Assembly: GCA_026770025.1 (NCBI GenBank)
Contig: JAMXDE010000030.1
Location: 282,001 to 346,000 of the forward strand
Direction of reading: 5' to 3'
DNA length: 64,000 nucleotides
From: Craspedostauros australis
Taxonomy: Eukaryota; Bacillariophyta; Bacillariophyceae; Mastogloiales; Achnanthaceae
This document shows, one piece after another, positions 33,201 through 42,189 of the stretch. The translations under genes and the position numbers were made by a program. The notes under the pieces are model-generated. The model was given only the letters and a program-made list of their open reading frames with translations, was not told the DNA's origin and ran no database searches. Within the stretch, counting starts at the first letter, position 1. Every line of letters starts with the position of its first letter.

Positions 33201-34612
33201 CAGTTGGCCTTGACATGACCAGGTTCTCCGCAGTTGTGGCAAATGATGGGCGTCTTTCCACCATTCTGCATCAGGGCCAGCGCCGTGCTTTCGTCGATCT
33301 CGATGCCTCCATTTTCTCCAGAGAGGAAATACCCAGCGTTGCTGTTCTTGCGATTGCGCAAGTAGGAGGCAGCATGCCATTGTCCAGCATGGAGCTCTTG
33401 CTTGTACAGGTCGGTGGCAAGATTGCAGACATCACGCCAGTGAAGGTGATCCTTCAAGATGCGTCGGTCCTTCTCGGCCTTGGTGCAGCACCCGATTTGG
33501 ATCAGCACTTCCTTGAGGTTGCCGAGTTTGCTGTGGAGACCAAAGCGGTAGCGCTCCCCGGATGTTCCAGAGCCGCCAGCAGAGAGAAACTTTGTGAGGA
33601 TGTCCGCAGTGAGGGCGTGGTCGTATTGACCAGCATCTTCGAGAACTTGGGCGTCCTTGCGGGTGTCATCAGCAAACTTCTTGATGTTCTCACCGGCGTA
33701 GGTCTTGGGAGTGCGACGGCGGATGTTCTGCTTGATGCGATCATACTTGTCGAAAGTGGTGGTTCGCAAGTCCTCGATCAGCTCCATCCAAAGAATGACA
33801 AAATCCTCACGTTGATCCGGATGGACCCGCGCCAAGATGTCGTCCTTCAGGCTTGGCTGGAGAGAGTTGAGGAGAAAGCGGCAGGCGGTGACGTTGTTGC
33901 GGCAGTCGTACTCATCAAAATGGCTTGCCATTTCGGTTGCTTCTTCCATGATGGTCTTTTGGTTGAAGCGGTACGGGTGGGCAACGACGCTGGTCGTGTC
34001 TTCGGGGTCGGATGGCTCCTTGAGGTAGGAGATGGTGTCGAGCCCTCTGGCTTTGAGTTCGGACATGAAATCGCGCTGGAAGGCTTGGAGATCACTCTGG
34101 CGGTGGAACTTGGGTTCAAGGCCCTTTTCCATGTCAGGTTGGCTCTTGACATCGGCTCCGCTTGCAGTGGAGCGCTTCTGGAGAACGTAGAGGTAGGTGT
34201 TGGGCTCGTCAACAAGCCCAGACCAGTCAGCTTTGGGCTTTCCCCCAGTGAAGGGGAACCAGTTCTTTCCCACCTTGACGATGTTGCCCATCACCGGCTT
34301 GGTTGGGCGATTGGCGAGTTCGCGTTCCGTCTCGGCTGCGGTGCGGCCCAGTTCGAAGATTTCCTGGGAGGTGTTGACACCAGATACCTCGGTTTGAAGG
34401 AGACGCTCGTGGGCTTCCTCCCTCTCAGTCAGATTCGCAAGTCGTTCTTGAAGGACTTGGCTCGCTTCGTTCAGTTGTTGTTGCTGGGCCAGAAGGCGGG
34501 CCTGCATCTGGTTGAGTTGTTCCAAGGTTGCTGCTTGAGTGGCAGCTACCTCGGCTTGAGTTGTGGTGGCTCCACCTTGGGTGACGGTGGCCTCCGGTTG
34601 ATCATCCGCCAT
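27248..34612 (-). CDS. Element C gag-pol polyprotein (2454 aa)
   Basis: One unbroken frame from ATG 34612 (MADDQPEATVTQ) to TAA 27248, 67 bp before the 3' LTR. In order: Gln-rich coiled-coil start; gag; zinc knuckle CHNCGEPGHVKANC (about residue 456); a strongly hydrophobic segment (about 580-637: FQIIQAYLGPLALLIGAFP, PLLIQVLIFAIMHGW, then TASIAAWMVTATYLAHK); protease WDSGSTVCIS (about 855); GAG-pre-integrase WHQRLGH ... CAACQFGKQ; integrase VDHASG, YQSDNGRAF and GIAERSIRT (about 1100-1200); a Pro/Ser/Asp-rich linker of more than 500 residues; RT RKRRPDGSIKKHKARF ... SLYGLTVAPRLWHEH ... ALYVDDAGIA (about 2124); RNase H CYVDADFAG ... STTEAEYAALS ... EDNNACI. Domain order pro-IN-RT-RH is diagnostic of Ty1/copia. 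The membrane-like segment between knuckle and protease is unusual. Confidence 0.96.
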   Translation of the reverse strand: MADDQPEATVTQGGATTTQAEVAATQAATLEQLNQMQARLLAQQQQLNEASQVLQERLANLTEREEAHERLLQTEVSGVNTSQEIFELGRTAAETERELANRPTKPVMGNIVKVGKNWFPFTGGKPKADWSGLVDEPNTYLYVLQKRSTASGADVKSQPDMEKGLEPKFHRQSDLQAFQRDFMSELKARGLDTISYLKEPSDPEDTTSVVAHPYRFNQKTIMEEATEMASHFDEYDCRNNVTACRFLLNSLQPSLKDDILARVHPDQREDFVILWMELIEDLRTTTFDKYDRIKQNIRRRTPKTYAGENIKKFADDTRKDAQVLEDAGQYDHALTADILTKFLSAGGSGTSGERYRFGLHSKLGNLKEVLIQIGCCTKAEKDRRILKDHLHWRDVCNLATDLYKQELHAGQWHAASYLRNRKNSNAGYFLSGENGGIEIDESTALALMQNGGKTPIICHNCGEPGHVKANCPNLKKGAGSNHSSKGKKGSNNAKKGSSNTSWRSVPPSKGEPHQKVVRSSTFKWCAKCKRWLTSHGTSEHRSDFKDKNKNKSETAANTVTFDSTEWHVYKVTEESPSGWFQIIQAYLGPLALLIGAFPLFIPLLIQVLIFAIMHGWETASIAAWMVTATYLAHKHHDMPRHPDGPVPKPRWQRRCEAYWEKKGRRRDRAQPKDWINFHRRAPIRLRHHRSRFDPPVSAMHASTNMHPRARAAGLRRRSHCVIGLENNPNKHRFRSTAFSNPRPRANSISHGARFGTRAVPIRRHEVQGPSKKKHRNQRQRMMVFDAPAQRQRLTEKQTGRLAQILDTYFNPGKPLPSNSVCTHDGLSSIKSLSAIRHSPDELAEALPTSMMSDVIWDSGSTVCISHDKSDFVSEPRRPIGNQAKKLTGLFGGRSDHLVGTVEWGIQDTRGNIRRLKFPAYYVPRSNAKIISTSVFERMYPGELQYVNGRWKVQGREGEINIEINPKNKLPTSKAYNMKSLTKHIPHALNATITTVSSANRNLSEPQKELLRWHQRLGHNDMRKIQHLFRSGTLAHTEAARKLQASASRLATLPKCAACQFGKQVCRSSPGHLHRPVRDREGAIKFGNLRPGQLVSVDHFEGGGKGRLFSGYGKGSDDEMYGAGIVFVDHASGFIFAEPVLSTSSQDMIRAKEKFESMCRDLGIVVQQYQSDNGRAFTSSDYADHLRNFHQSHRYAGRGAHHHNGIAERSIRTVVSSARTMMLHATLHWPDLDAVPLWPMAIRHSAFIFNRLPNLTNGLSPFDILSRIRFPQKHFHNLHVWGCPTYVLDHRVGDGKKIPKWKARSNRFVHVGLSEKHASTVPLVLNLKTGSITPQFHVVFDDWFATVPSDPFNLPDYDSEQWKNLFGDSEYKFPFDEEDLERLKQQDQEAEEQGSRDYDLNRQLAEQANATHRPSEPLPVELGPELPPSPSDTAPAPDEVSAPPTAQPTSAATDAPREGQNHMEKASLRDSVPPSRPETTHDDGGDDNDNMPLPSDDQDTMDHDRSSVEAPNASSAKAQPATSPIASNPAPQQRERHRRNRQQQPVRRSARIEARRSNPRKRAPPQRLEYSQMGGMAQAFVCQPIHQTSPSIDAVTAAHLSSSILSAIELLKGANGSNSPITEPLHSIEEAAIHMTTSMSELEKLKQDSCGRINPHIAQVDSNARARLTAAEEAACDMIRTALSTLALYDSPDNHFRWQIADMSETIYAVHGRLLQQDWSDNDDIDEGGDRIMVHMAVQDDGRDPDRRDNQQEEEFALPQDLQNEIDQLANLLTALHIIEHYGLDAYSTNFDFDELRDWWTQVVAGHNIDPPEGLPRVSPNGEENSQSNASRSSDNPDSNMPDSAEQDTSDHDPDDVEQCLWIDSIPQLADPSMTACDTNGAEEYAFLTMNEDGESDPSGRSISGSEAVFLMSNGHLELSEGPSSFKASPTDPDTLSFDEAMKDEDREKWMEAAKKEVTDLVSKGTWVEVSKAKAVGKIAPGTWVFRRKRRPDGSIKKHKARFCVRGDLVEETESTLAPVVAWPSVRVFLITAILLGWVTVSIDFVSAFVQAAIHRDIYIHLPRGFRSTNGPNVCLKLRKSLYGLTVAPRLWHEHLLRALTAEGFKASEQDSCLFLRPGMMLALYVDDAGIAAPHEKDIDDFIQSMTRRGFELTKEGTFNEFLGIKLDKNRDGSIHMSQQGLIDKIIAATGMEACNPNWIPATKAALGSDPDGEAMKESWNYRSIIGMLLYLATNTRPDIAFAVSQAARFSHAPKQSHARALKTIVRYLARTKAQGTIIRPSGKLDLQCYVDADFAGLHHREPDDNPTSVKSRTGYIIILGGCPLIWRSKLQTEIALSTTEAEYAALSMAMRALIPLQQLIREVAARTGLKQELLTHLQCTVFEDNNACISLATKHHITNRTKHFLVKWHFFWYWVKEGFIKIQRVASAEQIADIFTKGSVREIFESLRKLLMGW

Positions 34613-34769
34613 CCTTCAAAAAAAGCTGTGCTTGGAGAGGTTGCGGATTTCCTGATGAGCAGCTGAGCTGCTGGTTCGCAGATGTTCTGCTGGAGTATCG
34701 ATCGATGGTTGCAACTGTGTTGCGAGTTGTGATTGCTGAGCTTCAGTCAGCAGGTGTCTGGGAGTGAGG

Positions 34770-34930
34770 CAACTGTGTTGCGGGCAGTCAGCTGCACTGC
34801 TGCGGGTAGATCAGTGGGTGCCTGTGGCAGGAGCAACTGTGTTGCAGGCAGTCAGCTGCGCTGCTGCGGGTAGATCAGCAGATGATCGGCTGATTATCGT
34901 CGGAGCAACTGCGTTGCTGGCGTTCGGACA
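34770..34930 (-). repeat. 64-bp direct repeat in element C leader
   Basis: AACTGTGTTGC-GGCAGTCAGCTGC-CTGCTGCGGGTAGATCAG occurs at 34771 and again 64 bp on at 34835, with a third partial copy (AACTGCGTTGCTGG) near 34916. It lies in the untranslated leader between primer-binding site and gag, where packaging and dimerisation signals usually sit. CAGCTG-type self-complementary words are frequent in it. Confidence 0.8.
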
Positions 34931-35109
34931 GCTGGACTGTCAGTGGGCGGCTTGACTCTTGCTTCCTGCAGTGAAGCTCACAGGGTCCAAGCCACGGATG
35001 CGGGTCGCTGTGGCAGCGACTTGGTTGGATGAGGAAGTCTGAGACTTCGTGGGATCGGTTCTTGCGCTATTGATGAGGCTCTCTGTCGAATCTTGACTTC
35101 AGCGTAAGA

Positions 35110-35123
35110 CCAGGCTCATAACC
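35110..35123 (-). other. Element C primer-binding site, matches Met-tRNA anticodon arm
   Basis: The first bases after the 5' LTR on the minus strand are GGTTATGAGCCTGG. The complement CCAGGCTCATAACC contains a 7-base loop CTCATAA with a CAU anticodon, 5' stem CCAGG and the start of a matching 3' stem. This is the half-tRNA priming used by Drosophila copia, which pairs with an internal fragment of initiator Met-tRNA rather than its 3' CCA end. The tRNA gene itself is not in the window. Confidence 0.7.
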
Positions 35124-35883
35124 AGCGAGAATAGAGGGCAAATGAAGTCCGGTTGTGTCCGGCTTTGCCTTCCAGTGTCGGACTTTGGCAGGTCAAAAGG
35201 GGAAATGAAACTGCCAACGTCAGCGCGGTTAAACGTAGTGTGACCACGAACGTAGATGAGACGATTGAGAATGTGTTTTGAGTTGATTTGGTGGTTGTAA
35301 AGCTTGAGTTTTGTAAGATTGTTGTTTTTATGAGATTGTTTTGGTTGAAGGTTGGAGAGGAAAACGAGATGGGCTGGTTATCACACTGCTCTGCTGTTGG
35401 TTGTCGCTGTTCATGGTCTTGTACATTTGAAAAATTGCTCCACAATCCCCAGGTGATGAAACCACGATGCTTCATCGCTCTTGGCAGGTTTGAGAGCTGA
35501 TTCTCCAATTGTTGGAGTGAAGGTGCGAGTGTTCCATATCTTAGTCTTGTTCCAATTTTGCAGGATAGTCTTGCTTTTGATCCAAGACCGGCACATCCTG
35601 CATGGAAGATGTCAGTTTCATACATATGTAATCTTGGAACACATGGCAAAGAGGCAAGTGAGAAGCATCAACTGTGCATGCAGGATGAGCCATGCACTTG
35701 TATTCTTGCAGACAGATGCCTTCACATATGTAGTCTCTTTTGGAGGTAGAGTGCCTGTCCATTTGTTGCTCAATCGTGTGTACTGGTGGTAGTACAGACA
35801 ATTCGGTCACCGGTCAATGGGGACATGAAGGGAAAATACCAATTTTCAGCAATTTTTCAGTGACATCATGGTATATTGCAACT
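35124..35883 (-). repeat. Element C 5' LTR
   Basis: 760 bp, apparently identical to 26421-27180. On the minus strand it carries a 175-codon open frame (MPCVPRLHMYETDIF...) that runs to the LTR end; its coding status is doubtful. Confidence 0.95.
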
Positions 35884-38800
35884 GATCTGCTTTCTCCCAA
35901 TCGTCCTCGGACTCGTCCACACATCCCACTGGACGCAACCATGCCGTGTCACGCACAACGAAAATCAAACGGCCTTCGGTTCTTCCTTCCACATGCCACT
36001 ACACCAACGACATGCACTTCACCCACTTCCGCAAAGCCTTCACCGCATACCTCGTCCCCTTTGGTATGGGATACTTACTGGACTCCGACTTCGCTGTGGC
36101 CTATCAAGCTTCTGGGCGCAACGTGCTCAATCGATATATTGACCCCTTTTACGAAGGACATTTGCCTTTCGACCACGTCCAACTCAAGTCTGACGTAGCA
36201 CTGCTGGCCCGGTTCCTTGGTGAAGCACTTGCAACAAGCAACATGACGTATCTCTTGCGAGGTCCGCATGAGCATGATGGTGTCTTTATCTGGCGCGACC
36301 TCATTGCACACAACGACAATGACACCAAAAAGTCAACTCGGGCTGATGCACTTCGTACACGCCTGGATATACCTCTTGGTCCACAAGATGACATCATCCA
36401 ATATGTTCAAGACTTCCGTGACACTCTGCTAGCCTTCAATGACGAGACCGACCGTCAACAGGACAAGCTTGACGATATTGCTGCATCCCGCATGCTCCTA
36501 TACAATATCAGGGTCGCGCAAGTATCCACTTACGACAATTGGGCCGACTTGGTGCGTACACGAAAACGTCGCCCAACCTTCATTGGCACATGCGAGTTCC
36601 TTATTGCTCGAGCCACCGAACAACGAGCCGCTCAAGAACGTGCACACAGCCGTCAAGCACGTCCACGCAACCGCACCAGACATGCCAATCAAGCCATGAC
36701 TATACCTGGAGCTCTGGCCTCCGACTATGGTGCTGTTCCGCCGGAGGTGACCTACGTTGCCAACCTCATGGAATGTACTCCACGACATGCCGAAACGTTG
36801 GTTTTCGCTGCACGACCCCATGTCGAAGCCACCGAGCGTGACGCGACGTATATTGATGGCGATACTTTCCGTCGACTACCCGCCGATGTCCGACGTACCG
36901 TCCGCTTCCTACGCCAACGCATTCGACAACTGCAGCAACGATCCGATGGCACCACAATACCGCCCACGTCTCCAGTGACGGATCGTGGAGAAGTTTGTTC
37001 GCCTCAACCAAGTCCAGCTCCTGGAGCTAAAACTGATACAACCGGCACACCAATGGCCATGCAGTACAACCTTGGATACGCAAGGCAAGGGGTCACATGG
37101 GAGGATCAGCGTCCCAACGCCCTCTACGATTCGTACACGACACATGGTGATGCAATGTCTGATGACAATTCTACCGACGATGATCTCGATGATGCTACCA
37201 CGTTCCAACTGTTTATGGTTCAAGCGAAGTACACGGAAATCCATTTGGCACCGACGTCCATCCAGGACAACTGCCCCACCGTGACTTCTTCCCACCTCCA
37301 TGTCCATGCCGCGGCCAACGACATGAACCAACCTGCATACGCCATCAGTGACAGTGGTGCACAATGCTCCATCCTGGGAAGCCTAGGTGACGTGTGGCAA
37401 GTGGAGAACGTGGACATGACACGGGTGATCAACATCATCGGAGCCATTCCGTCATCCATGCGCAAGAACGGACTTCGTGTGGTCTCCGCAATCACCAAGG
37501 CCACGCTTTCCAATGGCCAGCAGGTCCTCCTTCAAGCCCACGAGTGCGCCCTGAACCCGAAGAGTAGAGTCACGCTACTCTCCGAATTCCAGATGAGGGA
37601 AGCTGGATGTGTCGTCGATTCTGTGGCCAAGCATCATCTCCGTTCTATGAACCCAGCACAGTACGGAACACAGTCCTTACAGCCTGCTCCGGATGTGATC
37701 ATTGATATGGTGACTCGCGACGCACTCATGACGTTTGACATCGAGGCGCCCACTCCTGAAGACCTGAATACCCTGGCCGTATACGTTATCACCAAAGATG
37801 AACGCTGGGAACCAAGAAAACACGTTCATCCAGTTGATACGGTTGTCCCACTAACGACCGCTGTGACCACGGTCAACCACAAGCAACAAGCAGAGCCTCC
37901 AGGCAATGTCACTTCAACATTTGGTGATCCCCCTACCATGTCCGTGGCACACATGACACCCTCCAACGACGTTGTCAGCACTGGCGCCATCCATTGCTCG
38001 GATTCCATCTTCGATTTCAGTCAACCGTATGGATTCACCAATCACCGTGTGACCAAGGCGCTCATCACCCAACCACATACTCTGTGGACACCCCAACACC
38101 CTGATCCTCAGCCAGATGACTCCACCGCGCCTGTTGACAACACCAAGACCAACTGGAAAGATGATGTCTCTCAATACGACGATCTATCCGATGCCATCCA
38201 CAAACAACACCAACAAGCTATCGCTGACACACAAGGCAACGATGCAAAGAATGCTCATGACGTCGGATTCCGTGTCAAGGCCAGACATCTCGTGGACGAC
38301 CCAGTCAAACTTCAACCATATCTGGGATGGCGTAACCTTCGTATCATCCGCGAGACCATCAAACGCACAACGCAAGATTGTAAAGCCGTGGTTCGATGGC
38401 CTATGATCAGGCATTTACGCTCCCGATTCGCATGGATGCGCCGCCCTCGCATCAGAGAAGTGGTTGCTACGGACACGTTCTTCGCCAATGCGCCATCATA
38501 TGGTGAGAACTACACTGCGGCTCAAGTATTCTTTGGTACATCGTCTCATGTGCTCAACATCATCGGCTTGCGTTCCAAACAACAGGTGCATGATGCAATC
38601 AACCACTTCATACGTGAAACAGGAGCGCCGTGGGCCTTCCGTATGGACAACGCCAACGAACAGACTGGGGAGAAGGTGGATGCCATCCTTCGCGAGCTTT
38701 ACATCGGTGTCGAGCTTGCTGAACCAGCCACACAGAACCAGAACCCGGCTGAACTCCGTGCCGTCAAATGGATCAAGGCCAACGTTCACATCATCCTTGA

Positions 38801-41800
38801 TCGGTCCGGAGCACCTCCACGTGCCTGGTTCTATGCGGCTAAGTACGCCGTCGACATCCACAACATCACAGCAGATCAATCTCTCTGATACAACATTCCA
38901 TTGACCGTCCGTCATGGCGAAACCATCGACATCTCTGCCTTCCTCTCGTTCAAGTTCTATGAGAAGGTGTACTACCATGATCCGTCGTCAGTGTTCCCTG
39001 ATCCAAAGGAGAAGACTGGATATTGGCTTGGGGTTGCGGATTCGTGCGGCGATGCTCTGACGTACCTCATCCTTGCTGACTCCAATCAGCGTGTACTCGT
39101 TCGCAGTGTTGTTCGACCATGTCGTCCGCACAGGTACAACGAACGCCTCAGCTTTCACAAGGAGCTCGATCCTGATCGTACCTATCCTCCACCGGATGTC
39201 CCTCTGATCCTTGACGACCACCGGATCCCGATCAATCGCAAACTGCAACAGCACCGAAAACCCCCTCGCCCGCGCGAAGCTTCACCTACCACGGCTCCAC
39301 CTGTCACCGATGTACCAACCGTCGTGCACACACCGGTCAGTCCGCGAGTACCAACGCAAACAACTCGAAGCCCTGGAGTTGCCGCAGGAAAAGGGAGGGT
39401 TCCTTTACCTCCATGTGCTCCGACTCGTCGTTCCAAACGCATCAAGGACCGTGGTAACACCACCCCATGGAAGACCAAACTTAGCAAGACCCAGAGCAAG
39501 CAAGTTACAATGACCGCGCTCACGCATGGTGCAGAAATCCAACCGAGCCCTCACCTCGTCCTAGGAGCCCAACACCCTATTGGCAGTGGCATCGGACATC
39601 ATGGCGTGCTGCACCTTGTCACACCACTTCCATCTGATGAACATCTCCCGAATCTTGCTCCTCGTCGCATCCGTTCCGATTTGAACACCAGTGAAGAACA
39701 CCACCTCCTATGGGTGACCGTGGCAGACATCATCATGGACAAGACCGAAGACGATACCATTGGTCCACAGATGGACATGACCGCTGTATCCATCACACAG
39801 CACCAGAACCAGCTTGTCATGGTGAACTGGATGGATGGCTCCCGTAGTTGGCACCACATCGATGAGATTCGTTTGCAAGCCCCAGATATTCTGGCTCAAT
39901 ACGTGCAGGATAATCGGCTTGACGATGCGATCAACTTCACATGGCTGTCCAACTTCCGCCAGACATACGACCGTGCCCTTGCAGCCAAGGCCCAAACAGC
40001 AAAAGCCACGACCAAATACAAGTTTGGTATCCAGGTCCCACGCAACACACGTCATGCGCTGTACTTGGACCGTCTCAACGGCGACCGACAATGGAGACAA
40101 GCCATCGACAGAGAGCTAAAACAGATCAACGAACATGGGACCTTCCGTTGCCCCACCAAGGATGATGACCTCAATACCTACCAGTGCATCCCATACCATG
40201 TCATCTTCGACGTCAAGTTTGATCTCCGGCGAAAAGCTCGTTTGGTTGCCAATGGCAATATGTCCGACCCATCTGTCGAAGACGTCTACTCCGGAGTCAT
40301 TGCCTACGAGACCATGCGCATCGCATTCGTTATCGCTGCCATCAACGGACTCCAAGTCTGTGCTGGTGATGTGGGCAACGCATTCCTGTATGCCAAGACC
40401 AAGGAGAGATGCTATGTCATTGCCGGCCCTGAGTTCAGTCCACTGGAAGGACAACCACTCATCATACACAAGGGATTGTATGGCCTCCGGACGTCCAGTG
40501 CTCGTTTTCATGAACACCTAGCCCAGACGTTTCGTGACCTTGGGTTCCAACCCACCGCCTATGATGCTGACCTTTGGATTCGACCACAAGAGGATCATTA
40601 CGAGATGATTGCGTCATACGTTGACGATGTCCTTGTGTTCAGCAAGAATCCAATGGCTATCATGAACATCCTCAAGGAAAAGTATGTCATGAAAGGTGTT
40701 GGTACACCCATGTATTACCTCGGAGGCAACATTGAGCAACTGGATGAAGCGTGGCAAAAAGAAGGGATTTTCACCGCACTATCAGCTCAAACGTACATCG
40801 CAAGCTCATGTGAGAAAATGGAGCAACTCCTTCAACAATCACTTCCACGCCACGCAACACCCATGGCCGAGACCTACCATCCTGAAGTCGACGACTCCCA
40901 ACTACTGGATAAAGGGGCGGCAAGCAAGTTCAGAACACTGGTTGGATGTGCCAACTGGATCATTACGCTTGGTCGGTACGACGTGCAGTACGCCACCATG
41001 GCCCTCTCACGTTACTCCATGACGCCACGCATGGGTCACATGAATGCCATGATTCGAGTCTTTGGGTATCTCAAACACAACCAAACCGGCCGATTGCTTT
41101 GTGATCCTACTCCACCCAATCATTCCAAGTACCCCAAACACGAGAGCGACAAATGGAGAGAGTACTACCCCAATACACACGAAGCAGTGCCACATCGAGT
41201 GATCCCACCCAAAGGGAAGGACGCCAAGATCACAGTGTACGTTGATGCTGATCATGCTCACGATCTTGTCACGCGCCGCTCTGTGACAGGCATCATCGCC
41301 AAGGTGAATGGCATGGTCGTCCGGTCCTACTGCAAACGCCAACGTACAGTAGAGTCTTCAACCTATGGATCTGAGCTCGTGGCGGCTCGCATTGCGGTTG
41401 ACATGATCGTCGAACTCCGTACAGCACTCCGTGTCATGGGAGTCCCGGTCGATGGACCCGCCCTCCTCCTCGGCAATAACAAATCTGTTGTTCTCAACAC
41501 CTCGATCCCGTCCAGCGTGCTCAAGAAGAAACATTGCGGCGTTGCATACCACCGTATCCGTGAAGCCATTGCAGCCAACATCGTCCAATTCGTCCACATC
41601 GATTCATCTGAGAATGAAGCAGATATTCTTACCAAGCCTGTCTCGAAGTCAACGTTCTACCGGATTCGTCGGATGTCTTTGTTTCGCATTCCACAACATC
41701 TCGTACAGACCAAAGAAGCCACGACGACACAACCAGCTGAACCTGACGCAGCACCTCCTATCCGACCCATTGTCACTGCGTTTGTGACTATCGATCAGCC

Positions 41801-41830
41801 CACGCTTGGTGGCAGATTCCAACATGCGCT

Positions 41831-41839
41831 GAAGGGGCG
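41831..41839 (+). other. Element A polypurine tract
   Basis: GAAGGGGCG directly before the 3' LTR, inside the last codons of the polyprotein (LKGR). Element B carries the same nine bases before its own 3' LTR. Confidence 0.75.
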
Positions 41840-41917
41840 TATTGGAGCGAAGACACCACCCGAGTCCAAGTAGTCGGGAACACAGCAACAGACTGCAACA
41901 GACAGCAGAACGAAAAC
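41840..41917 (+). repeat. Element A 3' LTR, left part
   Basis: First 78 bp of the 3' LTR, matching 25324-25401, ending at AAAAC (41913-41917), the target duplication made by element B. The LTR resumes at 49372. Confidence 0.95.
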
Positions 41918-42189
41918 TATTGAAACGAAAGTGGTGTCAAGTGATGGTGAAAGGATCGTCTGAACGGGTTATGACCGAAGTCTTTGTTTTTGTTTTGGGC
42001 GATCTCGTTTGTGTTTGTCTTTTCTTCGTTTCGCTGCTGTTTCGCTGCTTTGCTGCTGCTTTGGTCTGTGCGTGGTGTGCGCGTGGTGTGCGCGTGGTGT
42101 GCGCGTGCCTTCGATCTTTGACACGTTCGGTTGCTGTTCTGCTTCCCTACCGGTTTGTGGCCGACCCGCTTGACCACTTCTCTTCATTA
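41918..42189 (-). repeat. Element B 3' LTR
   Basis: 272 bp. Contains three tandem copies of GCGTGGTGTGC near 42070-42105 and TTTGTTTTTGTTTTGG. The end of the polyprotein frame lies inside it. Confidence 0.95.

Larger units (their letters stand above)
26421..35883 (-). mobile_element. Element C: intact Ty1/copia retrotransposon nested in element A gag
   Basis: 9463 bp, flanked by the duplication GATCT (26416-26420 and 35884-35888) cut into A's gag frame. Two LTRs of exactly 760 bp (26421-27180 and 35124-35883) look identical by eye, including all encoded short frames. On the minus strand the order is 5' LTR, primer-binding site, 510-bp leader, one long polyprotein frame, polypurine tract (GAGAGGGAG at 27181-27189) and 3' LTR. 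The LTR ends are AG...CT rather than TG...CA. The intact frame and equal LTRs suggest a recent and possibly active copy. Confidence 0.96.
25747..41873 (+). pseudogene. Element A gag-pol polyprotein, broken (frameshift, nonsense codon, nested insertion)
   Basis: Starts ATG 25747 (MTDASELSLAGLS, parallel to element B's MADVTGGSLAGLS). Gag runs to about 26105, where the frame shifts; it continues as HVESINAEAFDEHVQNFAVD to 26420. Element C interrupts it, and removing C with one GATCT restores the same frame at 35889 (AFSQSSSDSS). Downstream are protease AISDSGAQCSILGSLG (about 37350), integrase ATDTFFANAPSYGENY, FRMDNANEQTGE and NPAELRAVKWIK (Asp, Asp, Glu), RT with ASYVDDVLVFS (about 40625), and RNase H TVYVDADHAHD ... 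SSTYGSELVA. TGA at 38886-38888 replaces the CGA Arg codon implied by element B (SLRYNIPLT). The frame ends at 41873, 34 bp inside the 3' LTR. No gag CCHC knuckle or integrase HHCC is visible. Confidence 0.92.

Noticed and set aside
32513-34666. 717-codon plus-strand frame
   Set aside because: It is antisense to the element C gag-protease region, whose frame carries the zinc knuckle. Codon bias makes the opposite strand stop-poor; no domain is visible.
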